Assembly (NCBI RefSeq): GCF_031755915.1
Contig: NC_083382.1
Location: forward strand, 13,607,001-13,671,000
DNA length: 64,000 nucleotides
Direction of reading: 5' to 3'
Source: Ziziphus jujuba
Lineage: Eukaryota > Streptophyta > Magnoliopsida > Rosales > Rhamnaceae
This document shows positions 1 to 12,887 of this stretch, piece by piece. The stretch's first letter is position 1, and each line of letters starts with the position of its first letter. The notes under the pieces were generated by a model. The model saw only the letters and a list, made by a program, of their open reading frames with translations, did not search any database and was not told the DNA's origin. A program made the position numbers and the translations under genes.

Positions 1-1300
1 GAAGATTCCTCTCCAGTCACAATATAAGTGCCAATGCCATTACATTATTTTCTTAGATGAAATTAAATGTTATACTCTCTTTTTTAGTTCTCTGTGTTTT
101 TCCATGTTGGTGTTGATGTAGAATAGAATAATAGCTTTTTACGTTTTGGAAAGTTAACTTATATAAACTTTCTATAAATTATTAATTGACGAATTTACAG
201 ATTTATAGGAATCTTAAATAAGTTTCAATAAAATTCTTATAATGGATGTTGAATTTGAGATAGACATTTTAATTCTTATTATTGATTTCAAAATCCCATG
301 AAATCCATAAAAAGTATTTTTTTTTTTAAATTCTTTTCAACCTTCAAGTAAAATCTAACCTACGTACATTTAAAATTTTAAACTCTAAAAATTTTGACCA
401 TTTTATTATATTTTATGTTGGTCATTGGCAATGGAGTATAGCAAAAGGACAAAAAGGGTGGATTCCATGATGGAAGTGAGTTTTGCAATGGAAGAAGAAA
501 GAGTTCTTTTCAATTGAGGTGTTAAAGCTTATCATATTGTTTTATGAGTTATAGATGTTATATAAGGTGGTTTAAAGTAATTGTGACCAATATAATTAAA
601 TATGAATCCAACAAGAAGAGTTATATGAGTAAGTTGGTGAAGCAGAAGGAAGTGGCTGATCAATGAGAAAAAGTAAATTGACAAGGAGTAAATAAAATCT
701 TGATACATTTACTCCTTTGAAAAATCTTTTTGTGAGTGTAAAATGAGAAACAAAATCAAACATTTCGTTGACAACTCTCCAACTTCTGTACAAAAAGAAA
801 ACTCAAAAGTAGAAAAATAAAGCTTTTAAAAACCAAAAAAAATGATTTACAAAAAAAATGATTAAATCGAGGTTTTCTTTCAAATATTATGATTCTCTTT
901 GCATAGTTTTTACTTTTTCAAAAATATTTTTATGTTTTATGAGAAAGTAATTTTTTTTATTGATTTTCATAAAAAAATATTTATAAAGTTTTGAAATATT
1001 TTTTAAAAATTATATAAATATTTTTAGAAATAATTTTTGAATTTTAAAAATTATTTTAACTTTTATAAAAAATTATGTGAAACAAAACCTACAATTATCA
1101 AAATTTTTTAACTCATCCTCAGTTAATGTTATAATTCTTATTCAGTTTTTTGCATATTCTAATCCTGATTTTTATGAATTTCAAATAAAATTTTTGAGCT
1201 CTAAAAAGTATATTGCTTCATTTCCATCATCAACACCCCTAAAATAAAAAAAATAAAAAAAAAAAACCCAAAAACAAAAACAAAAAAAAGTGCTGTCAAT
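1..1300. other. Intergenic, AT-rich, no gene seen
   Basis: No open frame here resembles a known protein. The stretch is rich in A/T runs. The last 100 bases before the URI start probably hold that gene's leader and promoter. A 65-codon frame on the minus strand around 596-793 has no family features. Confidence 0.6.
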
Positions 1301-1410
1301 GGCAAATGGAGGGGTATAAGTGTAATTGTACAAAACTCTATTGGCCCCCAAAAAAGCTACCACCGTCACTTTCCCTCGCAGTGAAGCAGGAGCGAAAAGG
1401 CGAAGCAAAA

Positions 1411-4400
1411 ATGGAGAAGGGAATAAAAGGGACGGTGACGTCAGTGTCGTCGATGTACCCGGCGGAAGAGGCGCAGAAGGCGGCGAAGCGCGTGCAGGAC
1501 GCCATAGCCGAGAAGCAGGAGGAGCTCGAACGCCTCCGAGACTTTATCTCCGACAATACCAACCTCGTCACCCTCGTTCAGAGACTCCCCGACCAACTCC
1601 AACACGATATCATGGTCAACTCCTTCGCTTCTTTCACTCTCTCTCCCTCTCTCTATCTCTCTATGAATTTGTATTCCTTTTTTTTTTTTTTTTTTTTTTG
1701 GGTTTTGAATTTTGGGACTGTTTGCTCTTGCAGGTACCGTTTGGAAAAGCCGCGTTTTTCCCTGGGCGTTTGAAACATACCAATGAATTCCTGGTAGTGT
1801 GTGCGTTTTTTTTTTTTTTCTTTTTTTTTCCTCCTCAGCGGCCAAACAGAGTTAAATTTTCGATAGTTGTCGTTTTTGCTATGACTTTTTATACCTGGCA
1901 GGTCCTTTTGGGAGATGGGTATTATGCAGAGAGAACGTCCATACAAACTATGGAGATTTTGAAAAGGAGAGGGAAGACTTTGCAATCCCAGGTCGATTCA
2001 CTGAATGCCATGGTGGAGGATCTCAAAGCCGAGGCTTCGTTTTTCGATGCTACGGCTGCTGAAGCTGCGGTATGTGCTTTTGGGTATTCTTTATTTTGGC
2101 CGTTTTGGTTTATAATGCTTACAAAATTGTCAAGTGTAGAAATATAATATGCAAATTGTCTACTGTTATGAATCTAAAATGGGTAATGGATATGGTTGTT
2201 TGATGTCAAGTCATGGAATTTATCGGCGAAATCACTGATGGCTTCTTAGAGTACGAAAGATTGTCGGGGGAGGGATAGCTTCTATCAATTATGAATTAGA
2301 ACTTGAGTTGTTTGTACTTGATTTCATGTATCTTACCGATACAAGATAAACTGTGGGGTTGCTTTCTAGATTTTACTATTTTATGCAATCAACTTTGGAG
2401 TTTTGTTCCATCAGGAGTACTTGCGAACTGGATATATATTTGTTTATGTGTGTATATATAATATATTATCATAATACATAGTGCTGTTGAACTACACTTG
2501 GGTCAATGGACAAACTTCCATGTGTGTTTTTGTCTTTTGCCAAAGTTTTGAAAGAATTAGTCTCAGAAATGTATTACTGCTGTAAGAGGATATGTGAAAT
2601 TAATACATTAGTAAGTTAGTAACTAAGAAAAGCTTCTGTTGAGATCAACTTCTATGGGGCCTTGTTTAGGATGGCAAGCTTTATTTGTTTGATGCTCTTT
2701 TCTCCTATTTTTGTGGGATTCATATAACCTGCCTGAGGGATTTTAAAAACATGTTGGATTACGAGGAGCAAAAGTTTCAGAATTTTGTTTGTTCTTTCAT
2801 ATAAGGTTATGGCAAGACCAATAAGTCTTGCCCCAAGGATGTGACAATATATGGCTGGATGTAAATAACCAAAACCTTAGGCTAAAGCTAAATGCATACT
2901 TTTGGTCTTGTAATAAAATATTTAATATTACTACTTTTATTAATAATCGACTTAATTTAAGTGCATTTTTATACCAGTTGTCGGAGCTCTAAATTTTAAA
3001 GCCCTAGAAAGGGTCAAATATACATGATGTTAACAACAAAAGAATACAGCTGAATGGTGAATTTTTTTCTTTAAAGCTGCAGATTGAGCGTTTGTGCGTT
3101 CAGTTTCCTCATAGTTGTAACATCTTTATAAGAAACTTCTCCGGGGCAGATTTTTAATAGTATTAAAAGCCAATACTGATCAGCCTATAATCAAGTAGGC
3201 TTGAATAATCTGATTACAGATGAATAAACAGTCAAGCCTGAAACAGTTCAGCTTAGTGTAGCTCATCAGGTTATTTGAAATCATGAATACCATTAGTTAC
3301 TATAATATTTTATGACCATGGTAATGCTAGTAGATATCCTACCGCATGTCTTCTTTTTCTTTTCTTTTTTTTTTGTGGTTTGAATTTGTAGAAGTAAGTT
3401 ACTTATTTTGTGTACAACAGGAGGGTTTCCTAGAGATAAGGGAGGATTATGTGGATGAAAGTTCTGCAAGAGAATCTGAATCAGGCAGGTTCTTGCCTCT
3501 CGTTATTATGTTGGTAACTTGGTATTGAAATTATGGATTGAAGTTCATGCATTAAACTGCATAGGCTATTATAATCTGCTGTAAGGTAGGTAGGACTACT
3601 TGTCCTCCTCTGTGCTTTCATTGACTGCAATAGATGTCTTTGCTTCCGAAAAAGAAGAAAAACGGTGCACGAACACTTTACTCTATGTTTGATAATGTTA
3701 GTTTTCTTGATTTTGTTCCCTTCTTTTTTTCTTTGTTTTTTTATGATATTATTATAAATTTTCCTTTCATCCAAGTGTTAATCTTGATTTGCATTGTTGG
3801 TTTGTTGCTTTTTGAGCTTAGTTTTAGGGCTATCGGTAACCTGACATGACACTTGAGCATGATTGTTCGAGTAATATTGAACCCCACTTTCTATAATTTC
3901 TTCTTCTAATGTACTACCTGCATGTGTTATATTTCTTGAGTAGGCTTATGTGTGAGGAAGTGTAAGTGGTTAGTTTGACATGCAATGATATCATGCACAA
4001 TTTTTCACATATCTAAGTTGCAGGAATTATTTTTTTTTATCAGTTTTAGTTTCAATAGCTCACTTCTATTAATTTATCCACTCTCAATAATTGAGATACC
4101 AATGCTCTTTTCAGATCTGCTCAAACAGATTTCTTCTAGTTCTCCTGAAGCGGACAATAAGACAAATGCACTTGAAGATGAAGAATTTGCTCGTATAATG
4201 TCCAGGATGGATGAACTTGAGAAAGAAGAACTTGCAGCTGAAAGCTACAATGAGACTGGCGAACATGAGGAAACTGATGTTAGCTTGGATAGTTTCTCAG
4301 ATCAAATATCTCTTCACCAGGTTAAAAATTCAGAGGTAATGTTGAGGACTTTTAGGTGCTAACTAGAAATATAGAGGAAATGATATACAAGTAATTTGGA

Positions 4401-6028
4401 TTTGATGACTACTTAATCTTCTAAATTCCTGGTTTAATAGGAGCCTGAATTCAGGAAACCACCAGATCAAGCAAAGTATAAAAATACTATGAGTGAAGAG
4501 GTTAAAAGTAGGCATCACCATCATCAAGATTTTACTAATCGGTCACAGGGCAATATTTTTCCTGGTAATGTATCAACATCTTCTCAGAAGACTTTGATGC
4601 CTCCTGAAATGGATAAAGTTCAAGCAGCGGCTTCATCAAGACATGAGGTAATGTAAACCTTATCTTTAAGCTTCCAGATGCTTTTGGTGTACTCATTTTC
4701 TTACCAACAGAGGAATCAAGAGAGATACATTCCCCTTTTGAGTATTAGGATAGGAAGGCAAGAAAAAGAGGAGAATGAGTCTTCCTCTAGTTTTGACTTC
4801 CATTTCTTCCAAAAATGGAAGTTCTGAAGGAAAGGACTTATTTAAAGAAGGTTATAAGAATATTTGTTTACCCTGAAGATTAAACTTTGAATCAAAATTA
4901 CAGCCTTTGGAACTAGGAGAGAACTCTTTTATGATGAAAGCTGTTAAAAGTTGATGAAAGTTATTAAATTTAATCCAAGGAACAATACGAACTAGTCAAT
5001 ATGTGTCCCAAACTCTTCCTTAAGATTATTTAAACTTTCTGATTTGGAAACATATAACTTCTTCACGGCGAGTTTATTTGGTTACAAGATTCTTGTTGGT
5101 TTTTGGACTGTGTATTAAGTTTTTCGAAATTGACAGAATCAGTTTGGAACACATTTTTCAAAATTGTCGGTTGTGAACCAATGCAACGCTTTTTGTAAAA
5201 TATAAGGGTAGAGAAGTATCTGTCTCCTTTGCTGTTTTTCTTGTGGCTCATATTGTTCACTTCGGGTTTTCCATAGCTTAAAAGTCACCATAACTGTAAT
5301 TGTTGTCTTATCACTTCTGCTTCCTTTGATTCTTTGTTTTTTTACTTACCGAGATGGAGGGAGGAAGGTGAAACTTTCAGGTCCTTGATTATAAGAAGGC
5401 ACAACACTTTTTCTTCTTGACTTTTGATTATATTTTATAGCATGCTCAAGTTGTGGAATGTTTGTTTGTATGCATTCCACCACAACTGCAGAGTGGTTTA
5501 TGAGATAATTGCCAATGCAATTTTAATCATCTCAAACTTTTGACATGGAATGAATTAAAATATGTACCTGTCTCTTTTCTGATGGTTGATGGTTTTCTGA
5601 TATATTTGCATGAGTTTATTTATCATAACATCCACAGATCGTTTCACTGTGCCTAAATTTGATTAACAGCCTCCTTTGCAGACTTCTACATCTAAGCCAG
5701 AATTTGATAGTCAAAAAGTATGCTTCCACAACTCTGGTCCTTAGAATCCGAATCAGTTGGTGAAATGAATAATATTTATGATGCTTTTAAGGATGCTTAT
5801 TTAGTTCTTGTTTCCTGTAGGCTTTTACAGGTTCTATCGTTGAGCACCCTTACAATTTAGAAAGAAATTCAAGTGAACAGACTGTATCAAAGGTAATTTG
5901 TGTATGTAGCTTGCAAGAATGTGTTAATAATGAGTTTCACTGATCTAAATGATGGTGTTTTTGTACTGTTGCAGTCTGGTTCTCAACGTTCAAAACCAGT
6001 TTCCAGATTTAAGATGCAGAGAAAATAG
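1411..6028 (+). CDS. URI1: URI/RMP-type prefoldin-like protein
   Basis: Unconventional prefoldin RPB5 interactor homologue: an alpha-type prefoldin subunit that in other eukaryotes works in an R2TP/prefoldin-like complex assembling RNA polymerases. Exons: 1411-1614, 1734-1793, 1902-2069, 3421-3484, 4115-4335, 4441-4647, 5682-5717, 5821-5892, 5975-6028; 361 residues, frame closed throughout. Residues 15-140 form the prefoldin coiled coil, with an EKQEELERLR helix, a VPFGKAAFFPG hairpin strand and a second helix ending in EASFFDATAAEA. Then come a conserved DEEFARIMSRMDELEKEE segment, a low-complexity acidic/His-rich region (HHHH near 240) and a basic SRFKMQRK tail ending at a stop. The start is the first ATG of the coiled-coil frame. 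The intron after exon 4 needs a GC donor (CAG|GCAGGT), because every nearby GT donor breaks the frame. Family assignment is strong; complex membership is inferred from the family. Confidence 0.9.
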
Positions 6029-6937
6029 TCGTGTTGTCAAATATGAGATTTGCTATCTCTGGAAAAGAAAAAGAGAAAAGAAACTGTATTTAATTGGTTT
6101 CCTAGTAAAACTTGGTTTTACAACTGCCTTGAAAGGTGGGCAAAATTCCAAGTTAAAAGTTTGAAAAGTTGCAGCTCTTGAGGAAGATTGAAAAGGAAAA
6201 AGAACGAAATACTAACCAATTGTTTAATTTGAGTTATTAGATTTTGAATTTGGTGACAATGTTTAGCTTGTAAATAAATTTTGCTTGTCAATCTACAAAA
6301 CAACTGTAAGTGCGTCGGCAAATAAAAGTTGAAAATGTACACCTTGATTACTGAGAAATGCAAGGATTTAGTCAACAAAAACTTACACAAAATTATGATG
6401 CTGATTTAATCTGAAAAATGAGGAGCGTGTACAAGAAAAAGATCCTGATATTCCACATTTCGTAATTGTTGTTAGTGCCACGTAGATTGACCCTCTTATT
6501 TATCAAATACATTATTGCGTCTCTCTAATGTACTATATGGTTGCCTCTTTTTATTATCATTTTCTGTTTTTGAAAAAGGATCCCTAAAATGGAACTCTCA
6601 AAAACTCTGTTTTTATATCATAATGACATGAAATATAGCTTGACCACAACCCCAAAAAAAAAAAATAATAATAATAAAAAAAAAAAAAAAGAAGAGATGA
6701 AATGTAGGCAGAAATTGGACTTCTGAGTGTACATGCATTAGAAAATTCCAATTAAGCAGTTAATCATCCAACCTTGTGGAAACTTGAATTTATTCTCGCA
6801 AATTCAGATATTGAGGTTTGTGCCACAACTAACAAGAAGCAAAATTCATTCCCTGCTGCATAACCAAATTTCTAATCAATTAACGTATACACAAAAATGT
6901 AAACCCTAACCTCCAAAATGACTTCAAGAATGATTCT
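6029..6937. other. Convergent 3' region between URI and DREB2
   Basis: URI (+) and the DREB2 gene (-) converge here. The stretch should hold both 3' UTRs. It contains an A-rich tract at about 6653-6690. No coding sequence is recognisable in any frame. Confidence 0.5.
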
Positions 6938-7525
6938 TCATTGGCTTTCCTCATCCTTATTTGTTGTCATAGTTTGAATAACTTCACCATCCGTTACATT
7001 AGTGGAAACAGACTTCACCATATGATCCTCAGCACCACAAACGTCTGACTGGTTGGATGATCCTGATGAATCTGAACCAGCAGTTGTCACTGAAGAAAAG
7101 CCTGATACTGCACCAGCTGCAGAAAAGTCCTTTGATATATTGGAAATTGAGATATTAGGAAAGTTGAGGCGAGCACAAGAACCATACATTGCCCTTGCAG
7201 CTTCATCATAAGCAAGGGCTGCTTCAATTGCAGTTGGAAATGTACCTAGCCATAGCCTACTCCCCCCATTTGGCACCCGAATTTCTGAAACCCACTTGCC
7301 CCATGTCCTTTGCCTTACACCTCTGTAGTTGCATCGAGAATTCTCAGGTCCTCCCTTACCCTTCATACAACCTTTCTTTGACCCCTTGGCTGGAGCTTTA
7401 CGAAATGTTTTACCCTCATCGTTCGAAGAATCAAGGTGGTCATTGTGTTCTTTCCACCTGGCAAGAGTCTCAGCCACGGATTTAGATCCATTGCGTCTGG
7501 TGTGGAGTTTTTTTAATTTGGGCAT
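6938..7525 (-). CDS. DREB2-type AP2/ERF transcription factor (subgroup A-2)
   Basis: 195 residues in one exon. It is a nuclear DNA-binding protein expected to recognise DRE/CRT elements (core CCGAC) in drought or heat responses. Visible features are a basic N-terminus (KKLHTRR, likely nuclear signal), a conserved [11 protein letters not shown] block, the A-2 signature [19 protein letters not shown] at residues 47-65, and one AP2 domain at about 67-124 ([31 protein letters not shown]). Val14 of the AP2 domain (V79) is kept, but position 19, usually Glu in DREBs, is Val (V84). After the domain there is only a 70-residue Ser/Thr-rich tail with no clear acidic activation region, so the protein is shorter than DREB2A/C. 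The start is the first ATG of the frame; the frame stays open upstream, but a good acceptor (TTTTTACAG) at 7582 suggests an untranslated leader joined from a distant exon. Confidence 0.88.
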   Translation of the reverse strand: MPKLKKLHTRRNGSKSVAETLARWKEHNDHLDSSNDEGKTFRKAPAKGSKKGCMKGKGGPENSRCNYRGVRQRTWGKWVSEIRVPNGGSRLWLGTFPTAIEAALAYDEAARAMYGSCARLNFPNISISNISKDFSAAGAVSGFSSVTTAGSDSSGSSNQSDVCGAEDHMVKSVSTNVTDGEVIQTMTTNKDEESQ

Positions 7526-7581
7526 GTAAATTGAATCTTGAGTTGCAAAGGAAAATATACAGAAAGAGTTGGACTGGTAAC

Positions 7582-10098
7582 CTGTAAAAATCGATAAGAT
7601 AGTTTTAATACCAGCAATATCAATTTCGTAGCATACATGTTCCAACTTCCAAGGCTAGTAATCTAATGGGAGAAGTGAAAATTATATTAAGAAAGCAGAA
7701 ATATTGCAAGACATCTTTTATGGGATATATCATAGTAAAACATCTCTAGCTAATGGTAGGACGAGAGAAACACAAATTGTACCAGAATTGCTTCACACTT
7801 ATGACACAGTCAGGTTTTTCAACTTTTAACTGGCCTACTATGTCCTATGACCAATACATACCACCAATAGAACATAGAGGATTATCAGCCATGTCTTTGA
7901 TCCTTCAATTCAACCAAGCTATCCTCAATGCACGGATGCATAAACATATACAACATTGAGATCAAGGGTGAGGAAGAGAATAAATGAAAAGGTACAAAAG
8001 GATTTTCTTTTATTTTGTTGTCCTGTAAGTTTCTAACAGCCCTAAGATATTACTCTCTGCTGCATATAGGCATAGCATCCTACAATAATGCTCAGACTTA
8101 CATTCACAATAAGTTCAGTAAGAATGACAAACATTCAATCAAGAAGTTGGCTCAAAGTTTCAAACCTCTTTCCTAAACCTTTGTGCAACTCCTCATAAAA
8201 TATCCTCTTGCTTAAAGCTTTTGAATCCAAGACCGATTCTTTACCATTAGAATCAGAGAGAGCGACTTCTAAAGATTCTTTACCATTAGAATCAGAGAGA
8301 GTGACTTCTAAAGAAAAAGAGAATTACATAAAGGAGTGAAGAAAGATTATCATGCTGGCAGCACATCCCTCTGAAATAACATAGATAAGCTCATAAAGCA
8401 GTTTTAAAAAGAAAATTAATCCTACATAACCATAATAAAAAAATGTACAAAATGACCTAATTTGAATCTGTCAATTGAAGACACACAAGATCTATGAACT
8501 TAGAGCATGACAATAAAACCAAGATAACCAAGAATCATGGATCATAATTACCTTCACAAATCCTGATATAGTTCAATTACTAACATGACAAGAATAAACT
8601 TTGACCTAACGCTCAACATATGTAGGAAAAATTAATGAAATGTGATTCTGTGTACCTTAGCATTACCTTTCAATGGTAAATTAAAAGTACCCTTGACCTA
8701 GTACAAATTATACCATAATATTTGCAAAAGCTCCCGACATTTTTCCCTTTAAACCTCCCCCACGCCCTCTCTTTCTCCAACCACGCTCCTGTCCTATCAT
8801 AAAAAATTAGTATCCCTGCCAATATAAATAAACATAATATGGAGGTTATAAGAAAAAGTTAATCTGCTAACACATTATTATTCTTAAACATAGAAGCATA
8901 ATTAAATGCCCATCCTTCAAACATGAGTTCTAAAGAAAACAAAGACACTTATTTGGAAACTGAATTCTCAATGGCTATTTCACTACCTTTTACAAACAAG
9001 TGTAATATACCAAAAATTTGGATTTATACCACCCCCCCCCCCCCAAAAAAAAAAAAAAAAAAGAAATAAAGAAGTTCATTTCTAGGTAAAGCAGAGCATA
9101 TTATTAAAGAACGAGCTCTTGTCAAATATGATTAACAGGTATAGTTTCTTAAAAAACATGAATTTTTTTGAAAGAAAATAAAAAATAATCGTAATATAAA
9201 TGCAAGTAAGAAGATTAAACTTCAATTATTTATTTATTGATTTATTTATTTATTTTTTAAAGTAATGAAACTTAGGGAATACCAAAGGAACCAAGTTCAA
9301 GTGAATCCATTTGAACCCAACCCCTAAAGATTTGACAAGATATTAAGCAGGAGATTTCATTTTAAAACTTACCCAATCTTAACTAATTCACAGTGAACTT
9401 CTATCTAGCAAAAAATGATTGGATTCACGACAATGAAACCCCTGACAGGTTTGTGAAGATGGGTTGCATTTTTCATATGAAAGGGATAAAATCAGAAAGA
9501 AAGTGATAGCCAACAAAAGCAATGAAAGTTTAAGCAGATGAAAAGAAAACAAATAAAAATTCTAGTGAGATCAGAGAATCATGAAGGAGAAGAGTAAATT
9601 TCATTAAAGAATTTCAGAACTTGGAGAAGAAAGTAATTTTAAGAAACCAAAAAAAAGCAATTAAGGAAAGGTGTGTGTGAATTTATATTTTCATAAAACA
9701 ATGAAAAACCTTTTCTGGGTAAAATTAAAAAATAACAAAATTTTGACACATAAAAACATCTAATTTACATATTCTAAGTTTAGTGGCAACACAACACATA
9801 AACTTTCACTTCTTGAAACCACAAAATTAAAGAAAAATATATATATAACCTAAAAATAAACGCATTATTCACAACTAAGCAGGCTTGTTTCTTTTTTCTT
9901 CTTTACATTATTATTATTATTTTTTTTCAACTGCAAGTTAAAAGCTTTTGATTCACATTGCATTATCTCAATACCCATTGCATCTAAGATAACTGTAACA
10001 AAAAAAATAAAATAGAAAAATAATAAAACCAATTATTTCATGGAAAAAAGAAATCATATATATATATATATGTGCATTATATGTATGGAGAGAGAAAC
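7582..10098 (-). other. Probable 5' UTR intron of the DREB2 gene
   Basis: The stretch runs from the candidate acceptor at 7582 up to a candidate donor (ACTAG|GTTTCT) at 10098. Nothing inside resembles coding sequence. It holds AT-rich DNA, a poly-C/poly-A tract at about 9032-9061, TA and TTTA runs, and a 39-bp duplication at 8235. Long leader introns are known in DREB2 genes, but this one is inferred from splice signals only. Confidence 0.4.
8235..8312. repeat. 39-bp tandem duplication (two copies)
   Basis: Units at 8235-8273 and 8274-8312 abut exactly and differ at one base (C/T in the AGAGAGCGACTT / AGAGAGTGACTT part). The repeat lies in the presumed DREB2 leader intron. Confidence 0.9.
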
Positions 10099-10330
10099 CT
10101 AGTGACAAGCATCAGTGAGAAGCTTATGTCGGTCAATCCCAAAATGGTGCAATTAAAAGCTTGAGAGAAAAATTGAAGTGGGCAGCAATGGCAAATATCC
10201 AAAAAGGAAAATTAGGGTTTGCAAAAAGCTAAGTGGAAAATGACTGACACTCTCTGTGAGCGTGCAGAAAGTGGGGAGTGGGGACGCAGGGGAGGAAACA
10301 TACCGGCTTGGCTGGGAGAGTTTGAATCAT
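10099..10330 (-). other. Probable DREB2 5' UTR exon and promoter edge
   Basis: Read on the minus strand, this block is less AT-rich than its surroundings and pyrimidine-rich, as plant leaders often are. It ends in a donor-like CACTAG|GTTTCT at 10099/10098. No long frame is present. Its assignment to the DREB2 gene rests on orientation and spacing only. Confidence 0.35.
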
Positions 10331-12887
10331 ACCCCACTACCCAATCCACCAAAAAATCCCAAAATGAATTTAAAAAAAAACAAAAAAATTATTATCAATA
10401 AAATTGGATAAATTTATTATGAAATATAAATATTAATATTTATCAAATTTATTTGTAAATAATGAAATTAAGATGTTATTAGTTGATATATTTAATTAAA
10501 ATATTATTAATTGATATATTCATGTAATTTAAATATGAATAAATTTTTTTTAAAATAAATAAATAAATAAATAAATTATTATTATTATTTAATAAATAAA
10601 TTTGATAAAAATTTTGATAACTTTAATATTATTAAAAAATAAAATTGGATAAATTATACAAACTTCTTTTGTAGTTTATTATGTTTTTTTTCTAAGATTT
10701 TATTCAAAAAATATCAAAATTAATTGGAATTTTCCAGTATTTGGATGGCTTTTAGAATAAAAAAATTTTGTATTCAACTAAATTTGAAAAATGAATCTTC
10801 AAAACAAATATCATTTTAAAATGGAAAGTTTTATTTACACTGCAAAACCACCACAATTTTAATGATAGCAATGGATAAAATATCTTAAACAGCTTTAAAC
10901 ATTATTTAAAAAAAAAAAAAAAGATATACACTATAAAGTACAATCTACTCTAAACATTTGATTTCACGTATCATTTACTTCATCTAGTCCTATAGTGTCT
11001 TAATCTTTCAGCCAAGCCATAGCTTGGTTTGTCTACCATTGATGTATTTATTATTCTAGATTTCATATTGGGAATGGATATTTGAAATTTTGAATACCAA
11101 ATTTTAAATTTAGAAAAAAATAATAATAAAAAGAATGAATATTTGAATACTTTTGGATGGCCTATCAATGGATATAACAATGGGGAACGACGAGGAGAAG
11201 AGACAGTTATGTAGAAATGGCTGTCAATTTTGGTTCCACACCCTTGAGGAGATAAGAGAGAGATGAAAAAAAATAAAAAATAAAAAATAAAAGAGGTGGG
11301 AGGGGGAGGGGGTTGTTAAGAACAAATATCATAACAATGATTTTTATAAAAAATGAAGAATCATTTTTTGATTTTTTTAGCCAAAAAAAAAAAAAAATGA
11401 GAAAACCAAACTCACCAAGAATTGAACAAATAGGTAAAGTAGAACAAATAAAGTTCTTTTTTTTTTTTTAATTAGATTTGTTTTCTAAGAACCCTAAACC
11501 CAAAGGAAAAGCTTTATTTATTTATTTATTTTTATTTATTAAAAGCTTTGTTTATTTGATCAGTTTATTTGTTTTGTTTTTGGAAAATTAATTTGTGTAT
11601 TTAGGGTTTTTTTTTTAAATTATTAGAGATAAAATAGATATAATATATTAGTGTAACTAACAAAAATAAATTTTGACTTAAGTGTATGTAGAATGTAATA
11701 TATATAATCATTTTTGTAGTGAGAATAGAGTTATTTTATTAAAATTCCTTAAAAATTATTTTTATGTATTTTATTAAAACAGAATTTTATTCTTAATTTT
11801 TAAAACATAAATTACTTAATTATTTGTAAATCTTAAATATTTTTATACAAATCGGACACTAAAAATTAATTCATGGAAAATTAAATCTAAAAATTGATTC
11901 TGGATAAACTAATTTTTGAAAATTCATTTCTTTTACAATTTTAACATTTTTCAAATAGGGTCAAAAGGTTTTAAAACTCTCAAATTTCTTCTTTTTTAAT
12001 TTAGAATATATTATTATACATGACAAGACAAAAGAAAAAAGAAGAAGAAGAAGAAGAAGAAGAAGAAGAAGAAGATGTCTCATTATCACATATATCCGTT
12101 TGACTTTTTCCATTCGAAATACATATGCAAGTATAGTCCTGCCAAATCATCCAGCATAAAATAAACATGTAAACCACTGCAGCCAAAATATATGAAAATA
12201 GTCAGTTAAGGCAAAAGAACAAAGACAATATTAATGTCTTAATATAAATCATATGAAGATTAAAAGTCCAAAAAGACAAACCCCTAATTTTTTAAAGGTC
12301 TCGATTGAAATTGGATTCGTTCCTCGGATGAAAAAGAACATGATTGTAGACCCAACAAGCGAGGGGACAGCTTTCATTTACCAAAAAAATAAAAAAGGAA
12401 CACCAAAAAGCTATAGAGCTTGAGTAGACTTTGAACAATTTAGGAAAGAATTCAAATTACAAGAAATTAACAGAGTTTAAGCTATAGCTGGAATAACAAG
12501 TATCAGAGTCTAAAAATCAATACAAATGATATACAAATATTAATGGGCATGGAAAATTTACAATGCATTTTTCTGTTTTCACCAAATTTAAAAAAACCAA
12601 GATTTTCCATAGATCAAACATGAATACACAAAATTAATGCTACACATGAACAAATTATAACTACAAAACATTACGACCTTGTTCGAATACAATAATACAA
12701 AAACTCTCCACAACATGGTGTCAAAATGTGCGTGAACTTCCTTGAAATTGGAATCTGAATCTGCAACAGGTTGTAGCTATCTGTCATGCTAACAAAGATC
12801 AAAACATGGTGTCCAGCTTTACTTGCAGATTGATACACACTTTCTTTCTGGTACATGAAAATAAATAAAATTTCAGAAACCAGAAAG
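10331..12887. other. Intergenic, AT-rich, between DREB2 and SEC8
   Basis: No coding region is seen. The right-hand few hundred bases should hold the SEC8 3' UTR. Short simple repeats include TAAA runs near 10560, a TTTA run near 11518 and a GAA microsatellite at 12041-12075. Confidence 0.5.
12041..12075. repeat. (GAA)n microsatellite
   Basis: About twelve uninterrupted GAA triplets. On the opposite strand this gives a polyserine run in a short frame that is not a gene. Confidence 0.95.

Noticed and set aside
1338..1985. Overlapping minus-strand frames opposite URI
   Set aside because: They are lysine-rich from poly-T tracts and antisense to conserved exons, with no family features.
1326..2147. 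Long 273-codon frame crossing the first URI exons
   Set aside because: It reads straight through two introns with poly-F runs from poly-T tracts. Only the pieces VPFGKAAFFPG and VLLGDGYYAERT belong to the real, spliced protein.
12001..12186. Small polyserine protein
   Set aside because: The Ser run is a translation of the GAA microsatellite; flanks show no conserved sequence.
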